From: Avimonas intestinalis
GTDB lineage: Bacteria > Bacillota > Clostridia > Oscillospirales > Acutalibacteraceae
Direction: 5' to 3'
DNA length: 64,000 nt
NCBI GenBank assembly: GCA_904380375.1
Contig: CAJFID010000007.1
Location: 48,537-112,536, forward strand
The notes beneath the pieces were generated by a model. The model ran no database searches, had not been told where the DNA came from, and was given only the letters and a program-made list of their open reading frames with translations. Positions 9,111 through 18,227 of the stretch are shown one piece after another (positions within the stretch are counted from its first letter, which is position 1; each line of letters opens with the position of its first letter). The position numbers were made by a program, and so were the translations under genes.

Positions 9111-9140
9111 TTGCCAGGGTGGCGGGCCGTATGCTATAAT
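9111..9140 (+). promoter_or_regulatory. Promoter of the pyrimidine operon
   Basis: TTGCCA (9111-9116), 18-base spacer, TATAAT (9135-9140). Transcription would start near 9147, giving a leader of about 150 bases before pyrC. I searched this leader by eye for a PyrR-type binding loop or attenuator terminator and found none; a small GCCG-AAA-CGGC hairpin lies just before the ribosome binding site. Confidence 0.65.
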
Positions 9141-9295
9141 ACATAGTTGAGTTGATCGCGGCGGATGTGCCGCTTGCTATTTTGTTTTTCAACGCTCTTT
9201 GCAGCCTTGCGCCGTTCAGGCGGAGACGTCTTGGCCTAGGGGAAAGGGCGGGCGTGCCGAAACGGCGGAGGAAAAGACGACGAGGGGTGAGCAAA

Positions 9296-10594
9296 ATGTT
9301 TGACCAATTACCGACGGACAGCTCCAGGCTGGTCATCAAGGGGGCCCGGGTGGTGGATCCCTCCCAAAACCTGGATGCCGTCTGCAACGTTTTCCTTGTC
9401 GGCGGCCGCATCGCCGGACTGTCGGCGGAGGACATCCCCGACGCCGAGGCAGTGGACGCAAGAGGCTTGGTCTGTGCGCCCGGCCTGGTGGATATGCACG
9501 TCCACCTGCGCGACCCGGGCCAGACCTACAAAGAGGATATAGAATCCGGTTGCTGCGCGGCAGCGGCGGGGGGCGTCACTTCGCTTGCCTGTATGCCCAA
9601 CACCGTGCCGGCGCTGGACGATCCGGCGGTTATCGGTGACGTTGTGAAAAGGGCGGCGGACGCGAAGGCCCGTGTGTATCCGGTGGCCGCCGTTACCGCG
9701 TCTTTAGCGGGACAGACGCTGAACGATTTTGCCGCGCTCAAGGCGGCGGGGGCGGTCGCCGTGTCGGATGATGGGCGCCCGGTCCCGACGGCCGGGCAGA
9801 TGCTGGATGCCATGAGGGCGGCGTCGGCTTTGTCTATGCCGGTGCTGTCCCATTGCGAGGACCTGACCCTTACCCGCGGGGGGATACTCAACGACGGGGA
9901 GGTTTCCCACCGGCTGGGCGTCCCCGGTATCCACCGCGCGGCGGAGGAGGTGGCTACGGCGCGGGATATTGCGATTGCGGCGGCGACCGGGCTGCCGGTG
10001 CATATCTGCCATGTCAGCACGCGGGGAAGCGTTGCCCTGCTGCGGGATGCCCGGCGCCGGGGCGTCCCGGTGACGGGGGAGACCGCGCCCCATTATTTTA
10101 CCTTCACCGAGGAAGCGCTCCTTGGCCGGGACGCAGATTTCCGCATGAACCCGCCGCTTCGCACCGCCGACGACCGGGAGGCCGTGATAGAAGGGCTCTG
10201 CGACGGTACGCTCAGCGCCATCGCGACCGACCACGCACCCCATTCGCCGGAGGAAAAAGCCGATTTTTTCCGCGCGCCCAACGGTTCCATTGGGATGGAA
10301 ACCTCGCTGGCGGCGGGGATTACCGCCCTGGTGGCGACGGGGAGGCTTTCCCTGTCCCGCCTGCTTTGGCTGATGTCTACCGAGCCGGCCCGGCTTTTAG
10401 GGATCCCGGGCGGGACGCTGCGGGTCGGCGCGCCGGCCGATATCGTCCTTTTTGACCCGGAGCAGGAGTGGGTCGTTGACCCGGCCAAACTCCACGGTAA
10501 GTCCCGCAACACGCCCTTTAAGGGGATGGCTCTGCGCGGCCGGGTGAAGGCGACCCTGCTTGGAGGCCGGGTGGTTTACCGGTCGGAGGACTAA
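9296..10594 (+). CDS. pyrC: Dihydroorotase (class I)
   Basis: Cyclises N-carbamoyl-aspartate to dihydroorotate, step three of de novo UMP synthesis. The zinc amidohydrolase motif HVHLRDPGQ has metal ligands H68 and H70. Further metal or catalytic motifs are SHCED near 184, HICHVST near 238 and TDHAPH near 311. Length (432) fits class I. The ATG at 9296 has GAGGGG 8 bases upstream; the frame is open further upstream to 9152 but that part is an Arg-rich stretch in the leader. First gene of the operon. Confidence 0.96.
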   Translation: MFDQLPTDSSRLVIKGARVVDPSQNLDAVCNVFLVGGRIAGLSAEDIPDAEAVDARGLVCAPGLVDMHVHLRDPGQTYKEDIESGCCAAAAGGVTSLACMPNTVPALDDPAVIGDVVKRAADAKARVYPVAAVTASLAGQTLNDFAALKAAGAVAVSDDGRPVPTAGQMLDAMRAASALSMPVLSHCEDLTLTRGGILNDGEVSHRLGVPGIHRAAEEVATARDIAIAAATGLPVHICHVSTRGSVALLRDARRRGVPVTGETAPHYFTFTEEALLGRDADFRMNPPLRTADDREAVIEGLCDGTLSAIATDHAPHSPEEKADFFRAPNGSIGMETSLAAGITALVATGRLSLSRLLWLMSTEPARLLGIPGGTLRVGAPADIVLFDPEQEWVVDPAKLHGKSRNTPFKGMALRGRVKATLLGGRVVYRSED

Positions 10595-10651
10595 AGCGGA
10601 CAGAAAAGGGAGGCCAAGCGTCCGCTTGGCTTTGAAAGGCGGTGACAGCGT

Positions 10652-11899
10652 ATGTGGGCAATCCTGGCGGCGGCCCTTTCCGGCGCGGCGGTGGTTTTGG
10701 GCGTGTTCGTCCTGCTCCGTCTGCCGAAAGCGGGGGACGGCGTGACCTATGAGCAGCTTCGGCGGGAAATGGCGGATCAGAACGACCGCCTGCTCCGGCA
10801 GCTCAGCCTGCTCAAGCAGGAGCTGGATACCTCAATGAAAAATACCAGCCAGCTTACCGGCCTGAACGTGGAGCAGATGACCCGCGCAGTGGACCGCCGT
10901 TTAGCGGCGATGCAGGATACGCTGGACAGGAACATCCGCGCCTTGCAGGAGGACAACGCCCGCAAGCTGGACAGTATGCGACAGACGGTGGACGAAAAGC
11001 TGACCGTCACCCTAGAAAAGCGGTTGGGGGAGAGCTTTAACACCGTCAATGAACAGCTCAAAAAGGTGTATGAGGGCTTGGGCGAGATGCAGTCCCTGGC
11101 CGTTGGGGTCGGCGACCTGAAGAAGGTGCTGACCAATGTCAAGACCCGGGGCACTTGGGGGGAAATCGCGCTGGGGAGCCTGTTGGAGCAGCTCCTCAGC
11201 CCGCAGCAGTACCGGGCCAACGTGAAAGTGATCCCCCGGCGCAACGAGATTGTCGAATACGCCATCTGCCTCCCCGGCAAGGAGGACGGGGCCGAAACCG
11301 TTTACCTTCCGATCGACAGCAAATTCCCGATCGAAAGCTACCTCCGCCTGGTGGACGCGTCGGAGGCGGGGGATCCCGCGGCGGTGGACGTGGCTTCCCG
11401 GCAGTTGGAATCCGCGGTCAAGGACTGCGCACGCACCATCCGGGACAAATACATCGCCCCGCCCTATACCACCGATTTCGCTATTTTGTTCCTGCCGACC
11501 GAGGGGCTGTACGCGGAGGTCACCCGCCGGGCGGAGCTTTGTGCTGCTTTGCAGAGGGATTGCCGGGTTACCATCATGGGGCCGACGACCCTCGGCGCTT
11601 TTTTGAACAGCTTGCAGATGGGCTTCCGCACCCTGGCGATCCAAAAGCGGTCGGGGGAGGTATGGAAGCTGCTGGGCGCGATAAAGACCGAATTCGGCCG
11701 TTTTGGGGAGGCGCTTTCCGCCACCCAGAAAAAGCTGGAGGAGGCGACGGCGAACATCGGCCGCGCGACCAAGCGCACCGAAATCATACAGAACCGCCTG
11801 CGTGCGGTGGAGGAGCTCCCCGAAGGCGAGGCGGCCGGCTTGATCGGCGCGGAGCCGGGGACAGAGTCTGCGCAGGCTCCGGAGCCGGGGGAGGACTAA
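10652..11899 (+). CDS. rmuC: DNA recombination protein RmuC
   Basis: A 415-residue RmuC-family protein: an N-terminal membrane anchor (residues about 3-25), a coiled-coil region (about 30-130), then the nuclease-like RmuC domain with the diagnostic KTRGTWGEIALGSLLEQLLS and later LIDSKFP-like and ILFLPTEGLYAEV segments. In E. coli RmuC limits recombination at inverted repeats; the biochemical role is poorly known. It sits inside the pyrimidine operon, 57 bases after pyrC and 117 before pyrF, where it has no metabolic link. The start ATG follows AAAGGCGG. Confidence 0.93.
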   Translation: MWAILAAALSGAAVVLGVFVLLRLPKAGDGVTYEQLRREMADQNDRLLRQLSLLKQELDTSMKNTSQLTGLNVEQMTRAVDRRLAAMQDTLDRNIRALQEDNARKLDSMRQTVDEKLTVTLEKRLGESFNTVNEQLKKVYEGLGEMQSLAVGVGDLKKVLTNVKTRGTWGEIALGSLLEQLLSPQQYRANVKVIPRRNEIVEYAICLPGKEDGAETVYLPIDSKFPIESYLRLVDASEAGDPAAVDVASRQLESAVKDCARTIRDKYIAPPYTTDFAILFLPTEGLYAEVTRRAELCAALQRDCRVTIMGPTTLGAFLNSLQMGFRTLAIQKRSGEVWKLLGAIKTEFGRFGEALSATQKKLEEATANIGRATKRTEIIQNRLRAVEELPEGEAAGLIGAEPGTESAQAPEPGED

Positions 11900-12016
11900 C
11901 GGCGCGCCCTGGCCTTGGCGGGGATCTGCATTCATTAAGTATTGGCGAACCATTATAAATAAATTGAAGGGATAACAGGGATGAGATCCTGTTATTGCGA
12001 AAACGGGAGGCTGCTT

Positions 12017-12931
12017 ATGGCACTGGACAGACTGATTGAAGGAATCCGGCGGATGAAAAACCCGACGGTGGCGGGGCTAGATCCCAAACTCGAGTATATC
12101 CCTGAGCCAATCCTCCGCGCGGCGTTTGCCGAACACGGGGAAACCCTTGAGGGCGCCGCCGCGGCAATCCTCGCCTTTAATAAAGGGCTGATTGACGCGT
12201 TGTGCGACATTGTCCCCGCGGTCAAGCCGCAGGCCGCCTATTATGAGATGTACGGCTGGCCGGGAGTGCGTGCGTTGTGCGAAACCATCGCCTACGCCAA
12301 GCAGAAGGGGATGTTTGTCATCACCGACGGCAAGCGCAACGACATCGGCTCCACCATGGAAGCCTATGCAGCCGGGCATCTGGGCGTCACACAGGTCGGC
12401 AGCATGGAGATTGCCGCCTTTGGCGGGGACGCCTTGACGGTTAACGGCTATCTGGGGACGGACGGCATCCAGCCCCTTCTGGATGTCTGCCGCCGCTTTG
12501 ACGCCGGCATTTTCGTGCTGGCCAAAACCTCAAACCCCTCCTCCGGCGAGCTCCAGGACAAGCGGATTGACGGGGAGCCGGTCTACCGCCGGATGGGCGA
12601 ACTCTGCGAGCAGTGGGGGCAGCAGCTCCCGGGGAAATACGGGTATTCCGGCGTCGGCGCGGTGGTCGGTGCGACCTGGCCCGCCCAGCTCAGCGAGCTG
12701 CGTGCGGCGCTGCCCCACACCTTCTTCCTTGTCCCCGGCTACGGGGCGCAGGGCGGCGGGGCGGCCGATGTAGCCGGCGCGTTTGATAAGGACGGCTTGG
12801 GTGCGGTCATCAATTCCTCCCGCGGCATCCTGTGCGCGTGGAAAAAGCAGGGCTGTGCACCGGAGGACTATGCCGGCGCCGCCCGCAGGGAAGCCCTGCG
12901 GATGCGGGATGATATCGTCGGCGCGCTGTAA
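12017..12931 (+). CDS. pyrF: Orotidine 5'-phosphate decarboxylase (type 2)
   Basis: Decarboxylates OMP to UMP, the last step of the pathway. The 304-residue length and the motif DGKRNDIGST, with the catalytic Asp-Lys-Asp arrangement, mark the long type 2 subfamily (about 300 residues, as against about 240 for type 1). AGLDPK near the N terminus binds the ligand. The start is ATG 12017, six bases after GGGAGG; an in-frame ATG at 11981 has no site. Pyrimidine operon, followed 82 bases on by carA. Confidence 0.96.
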   Translation: MALDRLIEGIRRMKNPTVAGLDPKLEYIPEPILRAAFAEHGETLEGAAAAILAFNKGLIDALCDIVPAVKPQAAYYEMYGWPGVRALCETIAYAKQKGMFVITDGKRNDIGSTMEAYAAGHLGVTQVGSMEIAAFGGDALTVNGYLGTDGIQPLLDVCRRFDAGIFVLAKTSNPSSGELQDKRIDGEPVYRRMGELCEQWGQQLPGKYGYSGVGAVVGATWPAQLSELRAALPHTFFLVPGYGAQGGGAADVAGAFDKDGLGAVINSSRGILCAWKKQGCAPEDYAGAARREALRMRDDIVGAL

Positions 12932-13013
12932 AACGGCATCCGCGAAGCGAGTGGAAATAAGCGCCCGCGATTTGGGCGGCGGATACAAAAAGCATGGAAG
13001 GAATGGGGATTGC

Positions 13014-14102
13014 ATGGAAAAAAAGATGAAAACCGCTTACCTCCTGTTGGAGGACGGGACAAGCTATCAGGGCTACGCCATGGGGACGGAGGGCTCTGCC
13101 ATAGGGGAAGTGGTGTTCAACACCGATATGACGACCTATCAGGACCTGTTGCAGGACCCCACTTATTCCGGTCAGATCGTGGTTCAGACCTATCCGCTGA
13201 TCGGCAACCGCGGCGTTGATCCCGAAGCGCCTTCCAAGCTGGTGGCGAGCGGCTATATCGTGCGGGAATGGTGCGTGGAACCGACCGACGCTCATGAATT
13301 TGTCACGCTGGATGAGTATTTGAAGCAGCGGGGGATCGTGGGTCTGTGCGGGATTGATACCCGCGCCCTCACCCGGCACATCCGCGACCACGGCGTGATG
13401 AACGGCGTCATCGCCGAATCGCTGGACAACAAAGAGGAGCTGCTGGCCCGGCTGGAAGGGTACCACGTCCCTCCGGCGGTGGGGCAGATTACGGTGTCCG
13501 CACCGCAGCGCGTAGAAGCGGAGAACCCGCAGTATACGCTGGCAGTGCCGGATTACGGCTTCCGCCGTTCAATCCTTGCGCATTTTACCCAGATGGGCTG
13601 CACCTGTGTGCTTTATCCCGCCTATACCACGGCGTCGGAAATCCTGGCGGCTAACCCGGACGGCATTGTCCTGTCGGACGGCCCGGGCGATCCTTGGGAC
13701 AACCCGGAGATTGTCGATATTATCCGCGAGCTGATGAAGAGCGGCAAGCCGCTTTTTGGATGGGGGCTGGGGCATCAGCTCCTGGCAGTGGCCAACGGCT
13801 TCCGGATTGAGAAGCTGCCGGTCGGCCATCGAGGGAGCAACCAGCCGGTGCGTGATGGAAAGACCCACCGCGTCATGACGACCGAGCAGAACCACGGCTA
13901 TGCCGTGGCGCTTGACAGCATTGACCCCGAGCGGGCGGATGCGTTTTTGCTCAATGTCAACGACGGGACGGTGGAAGGGATCCGGTATCGGACGATCCCC
14001 GCGATGACCGTGCAGTTTGAGCCGTCCAACGGCCGCGGATACCAGGACACCGCGTGGGTGTTTGAAGAGTTCGCCTCAATGCTGGCGGAGCACAAGAGCT
14101 GA
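13014..14102 (+). CDS. carA: Carbamoyl-phosphate synthase small subunit with a destroyed glutaminase triad
   Basis: The family hydrolyses glutamine and passes ammonia to CarB. This 362-residue protein aligns over its whole length: FNTDMTTYQDLLQDPTYSGQ and YPLIGNRGVD at the N terminus, GPGDP, GLGHQLLAVANGF, TTEQNHGYAV. All three catalytic positions are changed, however. The nucleophile in the usual FGICLGHQ is Gly251 (FGWGLGHQ). The usual VQFHPEASPGP reads VQFEPSNGRGY, so His is Glu336 and Glu is Ser338. Glutamine hydrolysis should be impossible, while the CarB-binding fold is retained. I infer an ammonia-using synthase, as in vertebrate CPS1, where Cys is lost. No frameshift or stop is present. 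ATG 13014 is chosen by context; ATG 13026 is an alternative. Confidence 0.93.
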   Translation: MEKKMKTAYLLLEDGTSYQGYAMGTEGSAIGEVVFNTDMTTYQDLLQDPTYSGQIVVQTYPLIGNRGVDPEAPSKLVASGYIVREWCVEPTDAHEFVTLDEYLKQRGIVGLCGIDTRALTRHIRDHGVMNGVIAESLDNKEELLARLEGYHVPPAVGQITVSAPQRVEAENPQYTLAVPDYGFRRSILAHFTQMGCTCVLYPAYTTASEILAANPDGIVLSDGPGDPWDNPEIVDIIRELMKSGKPLFGWGLGHQLLAVANGFRIEKLPVGHRGSNQPVRDGKTHRVMTTEQNHGYAVALDSIDPERADAFLLNVNDGTVEGIRYRTIPAMTVQFEPSNGRGYQDTAWVFEEFASMLAEHKS

Positions 14103-14163
14103 TCCCCGGCTTGGTTCGCTGGATCTTCCGCAGAGGATTCCTTGACAGAAAGGATAGATGACG

Positions 14164-17100
14164 ATGCCAAAACGCAACGATGTGAAAAAGGTTCTAGTAA
14201 TCGGCTCCGGCCCGATCGTGATCGGGCAGGCGGCGGAATTCGACTATGCCGGTACCCAGGCTTGCCGCGCGCTGCGGGAAGAGGGGCTGGAGGTGGTGCT
14301 GGTCAACTCCAACCCCGCCACCATCATGACCGATAAGACGATGGCGGATAAAATTTATATTGAGCCGCTGACGCTCGATACGGTCAAGCGGATCATTGAT
14401 ATTGAAAAGCCGGACAGCGTACTGGCCAATATGGGCGGGCAGACCGGCCTCAACATCGGTATGGAGCTGTCGGAGGGCGATTTCCTGGAAGCCCGCGGCG
14501 TCAAGCTGCTCGGTGTCAATCCCGAAACCATCCGCAAGGCGGAGGACCGCCAGGCGTTCAAGGACACCATGCTTTCGATTGGGGAGCCCTGCATCCCTTC
14601 CAAGGTGGTGGAATCGGTGGAGGATGCGCTGGAATTTGCCCATACCATCGGGTATCCGGTGGTGGTCCGCCCGGCCTATACCCTGGGCGGCACCGGCGGC
14701 GGCTTTGTCCACAACGACGAGGAGATGCACGAAATCTGCGCCGGCGGCCTGCGCGCCTCCCTGATCCATCAGGTGCTGATTGAAAAGAGCGTCGCCGGCT
14801 GGAAGGAAATTGAGTTTGAGGTCATCCGCGACGGCGCAGGTAACTGCATTGAGGTCTGTTCTATGGAAAACGTCGACCCGGTCGGCGTCCATACCGGCGA
14901 CTCGATCGTGGTAGCCCCGGCCCAGACGATGACGGCATCGGAATTCCGTATGCTGCGTTCCGCCGCGCTGAACATCGTAACCGCCCTGGGGGTGGAAGGC
15001 GGCTGCAACGTGCAGTTTGCCCTGAAGCCAGACAGCGACGAGTACGCGGTGATTGAGGTCAATCCCCGCGTTTCCCGCTCCTCCGCCTTGGCCTCCAAGG
15101 CGACGGGCTACCCGATCGCCAAGGTGGCCTGCAAAATCGCGATCGGCTACCGGCTGGATGAAATCGTCAACGCGGTGACCGGCAAAACCTATGCCTGCAA
15201 CGAGCCGGCGGTGGACTACTGCGTAATTAAATTCCCAAAATGGCCGTTTGACAAGTTCGTTTACGCCGACCGCCGCCTGGGTACCCAGATGAAGGCGACC
15301 GGCGAGGTGATGTCGATCGGTGCCGGCTTTGAGATCGCCTTCATGAAGGCGGTACGTTCCATTGAACTGGGGATTGACACCCCACGCCTGCCTAAGCTTG
15401 CGCAAAAGAGCGATGGGGAAATCAAAGAAATCATTACGCGGATGGACGACGAGCGGATTTTTGCGATTTACGAGGCGATTACCCGGGGGATTATGACCGC
15501 GGACGAGATCTTTGAAATCACGAAGATTGACCGCTGGTTCTTGAGTAAGCTCAACCGCCTGGCCGCGATGGAAAAGGAGCTCAAATCCGCCCGGCTTGAC
15601 GAAGAGACCTACCTGCGGGCCAAAAAGCTCGGCTTCCTGGATAAAACCATTGAGCGGCTGTCCGGGCAGAAGCCGCCGGTTCACCGCGCGGCCGCTTACA
15701 AGATGGTGGATACCTGCGCGGCGGAATTCGTCGCCGAAACGCCCTACTTTTACTCCTCCTGGGATGAGGAGAACGAGGCGGAGATCTACCGCGCCCGCCT
15801 GAATTCCGATAAAAAGCGGGTGCTGGTGTTCGGCTCCGGCCCGATCCGGATCGGGCAGGGGATTGAGTTCGACTATTGCTCCGTCCACTGTGTCCGCACG
15901 CTGAAGAAGCTGGGGTATGAGGCGATCATCGCCAACAATAACCCGGAAACCGTATCGACCGATTTTGATACGGCCGACCGGCTGTACTTTGATCCCCTGA
16001 CCCCGGAGGATGTCGACAACGTGCTCGCCACCGAACAGCCGGAGGCGGTGGTGGTGCAGTTCGGCGGACAGACCGCCATCAAGCTGACCAAGCATCTGGT
16101 GGAGAAAGGGGTGCGGATCCTGGGCACCCCGGCGGACAGCATTGACGCGGCGGAGGACCGCGAACGCTTTGACGAGCTGCTGGAGCAGTGCGTCATCCCC
16201 CGCCCGAAGGGGACCACCGTCTTTGAGACGGAGGAAGCGGTAAAAGCGGCGGCTTCCCTTGGCTATCCGGTGCTGCTGCGCCCCTCCTATGTCCTGGGCG
16301 GGCAGAACATGATCATCGCCTACGACGAGAACGACGTGCGGGAATATATGGCGATCATTACCTCCCACAAGCTGGAAAACCCGGTGCTGATCGACAAATA
16401 CCTGATGGGCAAGGAGGTGGAGGTCGACGCGATCTGCGACGGCGTGGATTACCTCATCCCCGGCATTATGGAGCATATTGAGCGGGCGGGCGTCCATTCC
16501 GGCGACTCGATCTCGGTGTATCCTTCCCAGACGCTGAGCCAGCGGCTCAAGGACACCATCATTGATTATACGGGCCGCCTGGCCAAGGCACTCAAGGTGG
16601 TCGGCCTGGTCAATATCCAATATGTCGTGTATCAGGATACCGTGTATGTGATTGAGGTGAACCCCCGTTCCTCCCGCACAGTGCCGTATATCAGCAAGGT
16701 GACCAACGTCCCGATGGTGGAGCTGGCAACCCGCTGTATGCTGGGCGAGCATCTGAAGGATCTGGGGTATGGCGTCGGGCTGTTCCCCGAGGCCGATTAT
16801 GTGGCGGTCAAGGTGCCGGTCTTCAGCTTTGAAAAGCTGCGTGACCTTGACGTCCAGCTGGGGCCGGAGATGAAATCGACCGGTGAAGTGCTTGGCCTTG
16901 CCAGGACGTTTGACGACGCGCTGTATAAGGGGCTGGTCGCCGCCGGATATAAAATGAAGAAAAGCGGCGGCGTGCTGATTACGGTGCGGGATTCCGATAA
17001 GCAGGAGGCCATTGACTTGGCCGACAAATTTGTATCGCAAGGCTTTACCCTTTACGCTACGGCAGGGACGGCTAATCGCCTGAACAAGCAGATGATCCCG

Positions 17101-17358
17101 GCTTCTGCCGTGCGGAAGATGCATGAGGAGCATCCGAACATCGTCGACTTGATTGAAAGCGGGAAGGTGGATTACATTATCTCCACCGACGCGCATGGGC
17201 GGGATCCGAAGCTTGCCAGCGTGCAGATGCGCCGTATGGCGATTGAACATGCCATTCCCGTGTTTACTTCGATGGATACGGCCAATGCCATGGTGCGCTG
17301 CCTGGCGCTGGATAAAACGATGGACGATGTGGAATTGATTGACATTACAAAGGTGTAA
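14164..17358 (+). CDS. carB: Carbamoyl-phosphate synthase large subunit
   Basis: Makes carbamoyl phosphate from bicarbonate, ammonia and two ATP. At 1064 residues it has the standard duplicated ATP-grasp structure: VIGSGPIVIGQAAEFDYAGTQA at the N terminus and the repeat FGSGPIRIGQGIEFDYC near residue 560, with RPAYTLGGTGGG and RPSYVLGGQNM lysine-loop motifs in each half. The C-terminal 130 residues are the allosteric MGS-like domain. The ATG at 14164 lies 9 bases after AAAGGA and gives the family MPKR start; an ATG at 14158 is too close. CarB shows no obvious loss, in contrast to CarA. Confidence 0.97.
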   Translation: MPKRNDVKKVLVIGSGPIVIGQAAEFDYAGTQACRALREEGLEVVLVNSNPATIMTDKTMADKIYIEPLTLDTVKRIIDIEKPDSVLANMGGQTGLNIGMELSEGDFLEARGVKLLGVNPETIRKAEDRQAFKDTMLSIGEPCIPSKVVESVEDALEFAHTIGYPVVVRPAYTLGGTGGGFVHNDEEMHEICAGGLRASLIHQVLIEKSVAGWKEIEFEVIRDGAGNCIEVCSMENVDPVGVHTGDSIVVAPAQTMTASEFRMLRSAALNIVTALGVEGGCNVQFALKPDSDEYAVIEVNPRVSRSSALASKATGYPIAKVACKIAIGYRLDEIVNAVTGKTYACNEPAVDYCVIKFPKWPFDKFVYADRRLGTQMKATGEVMSIGAGFEIAFMKAVRSIELGIDTPRLPKLAQKSDGEIKEIITRMDDERIFAIYEAITRGIMTADEIFEITKIDRWFLSKLNRLAAMEKELKSARLDEETYLRAKKLGFLDKTIERLSGQKPPVHRAAAYKMVDTCAAEFVAETPYFYSSWDEENEAEIYRARLNSDKKRVLVFGSGPIRIGQGIEFDYCSVHCVRTLKKLGYEAIIANNNPETVSTDFDTADRLYFDPLTPEDVDNVLATEQPEAVVVQFGGQTAIKLTKHLVEKGVRILGTPADSIDAAEDRERFDELLEQCVIPRPKGTTVFETEEAVKAAASLGYPVLLRPSYVLGGQNMIIAYDENDVREYMAIITSHKLENPVLIDKYLMGKEVEVDAICDGVDYLIPGIMEHIERAGVHSGDSISVYPSQTLSQRLKDTIIDYTGRLAKALKVVGLVNIQYVVYQDTVYVIEVNPRSSRTVPYISKVTNVPMVELATRCMLGEHLKDLGYGVGLFPEADYVAVKVPVFSFEKLRDLDVQLGPEMKSTGEVLGLARTFDDALYKGLVAAGYKMKKSGGVLITVRDSDKQEAIDLADKFVSQGFTLYATAGTANRLNKQMIPASAVRKMHEEHPNIVDLIESGKVDYIISTDAHGRDPKLASVQMRRMAIEHAIPVFTSMDTANAMVRCLALDKTMDDVELIDITKV

Positions 17359-17450
17359 TCCGGAGCGGAATGGCACAGGATAGAACGGGGCGGGAGGAGC
17401 GGCAGCGTGCCTCTGCTCTGTATCACTCCAGGAAAGGCAGGGGATTTCCC

Positions 17451-18227
17451 GTGCGGTATACGCAGGAAATGGCCAAACTTCTGAACAAAAGCGAATTGGC
17501 GCCGGGGATTTACAGCTTTGTGCTGTCGGCGCCGGCGATCGCCGGCGCTGCGTCGGCGGGGCAGTTTGTCAATGTGCTGTGCGGCAGCTATCAGCTCCGC
17601 CGCCCGATCTCGATTGCCGGGTTTGACAGCGCCCTTCATATCCTCCGGCTGGTATTTGAGGTGCGGGGCAAAGGCACCGCCTGGCTGGCGGAACGGGAGC
17701 CAGGCGAGACTCTTGACCTGGTGGGGCCGCTGGGGCATGGCTTCCCGCTGGATGACCCGTCCAAAAGGGCGGTGCTGGTCGGCGGCGGGATCGGTACGCC
17801 GCCCCTTTTGCCGCCCGCCCGTTTCTACGGCGGGAGCGCGACGGCGATTACCGGCTTCCGCACCGGATCCGCGGCGATTTTACAGGCGGATTTTGAAGCG
17901 GCGGGGGCCAAAACCATCCTATGTACCGATGACGGCTCGGCCGGATTTCACGGCTTCACCACCCAGGCGCTGGAACGCCACCTCGCGGACAATCCCTGCG
18001 ATGTGGTGTACACCTGCGGCCCGAAGGTGATGATGCGAGGGGTGGCCCGTCTGGCGGAATCCCGCGGCATTCCCTGCTATGTGTCGCTGGAAGAGAGGAT
18101 GGGCTGCGGCGTCGGCGCCTGCTTGGGCTGCGTGTGCCAGACCAAGGACAAGGACGGGCCGCATCGTACCCGGGTTTGCCTGAACGGGCCGGTATTTGAC
18201 TCCAAGGAGGTCGATTGGGATGCCTAA
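17451..18227 (+). CDS. pyrK: Dihydroorotate dehydrogenase electron-transfer subunit
   Basis: Passes electrons from the PyrD FMN to NAD+ through FAD and a [2Fe-2S] cluster in class 1B dihydroorotate dehydrogenase. The 258-residue protein has the FAD motif RRPISIAGF, the NAD motif VGGGIGTPPLLPP and the C-terminal cluster cysteines C-x4-C-x2-C (CGVGACLGC) plus a later Cys. The likely start is GTG 17451, seven bases after AGGGG; the open frame extends to 17370 without a site. Its end overlaps pyrD by 8 bases, so the two subunits are translationally coupled. Confidence 0.93.
   Translation: MRYTQEMAKLLNKSELAPGIYSFVLSAPAIAGAASAGQFVNVLCGSYQLRRPISIAGFDSALHILRLVFEVRGKGTAWLAEREPGETLDLVGPLGHGFPLDDPSKRAVLVGGGIGTPPLLPPARFYGGSATAITGFRTGSAAILQADFEAAGAKTILCTDDGSAGFHGFTTQALERHLADNPCDVVYTCGPKVMMRGVARLAESRGIPCYVSLEERMGCGVGACLGCVCQTKDKDGPHRTRVCLNGPVFDSKEVDWDA

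Noticed and set aside
9152..9295. In-frame N-terminal extension of pyrC
   Set aside because: Lies in the leader just after the -10 box, encodes Arg-rich sequence absent from dihydroorotases, and ATG 9296 has a good ribosome binding site.
9147..9295. Possible PyrR attenuator or riboswitch in the pyrimidine leader
   Set aside because: No conserved PyrR loop sequence and no terminator/antiterminator pair visible by eye.
13761..13766. Sequencing error as the cause of the CarA Cys to Gly change
   Set aside because: The preceding residue also differs, and the His and Glu positions 85 residues later are changed too, with the frame intact; three independent errors at exactly the triad are implausible.
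14194..17376. 1060-codon open frame antisense to carB
   Set aside because: A mirror of the high-G+C codon bias of carB; no ribosome binding site and no recognisable domain, while carB is certain.
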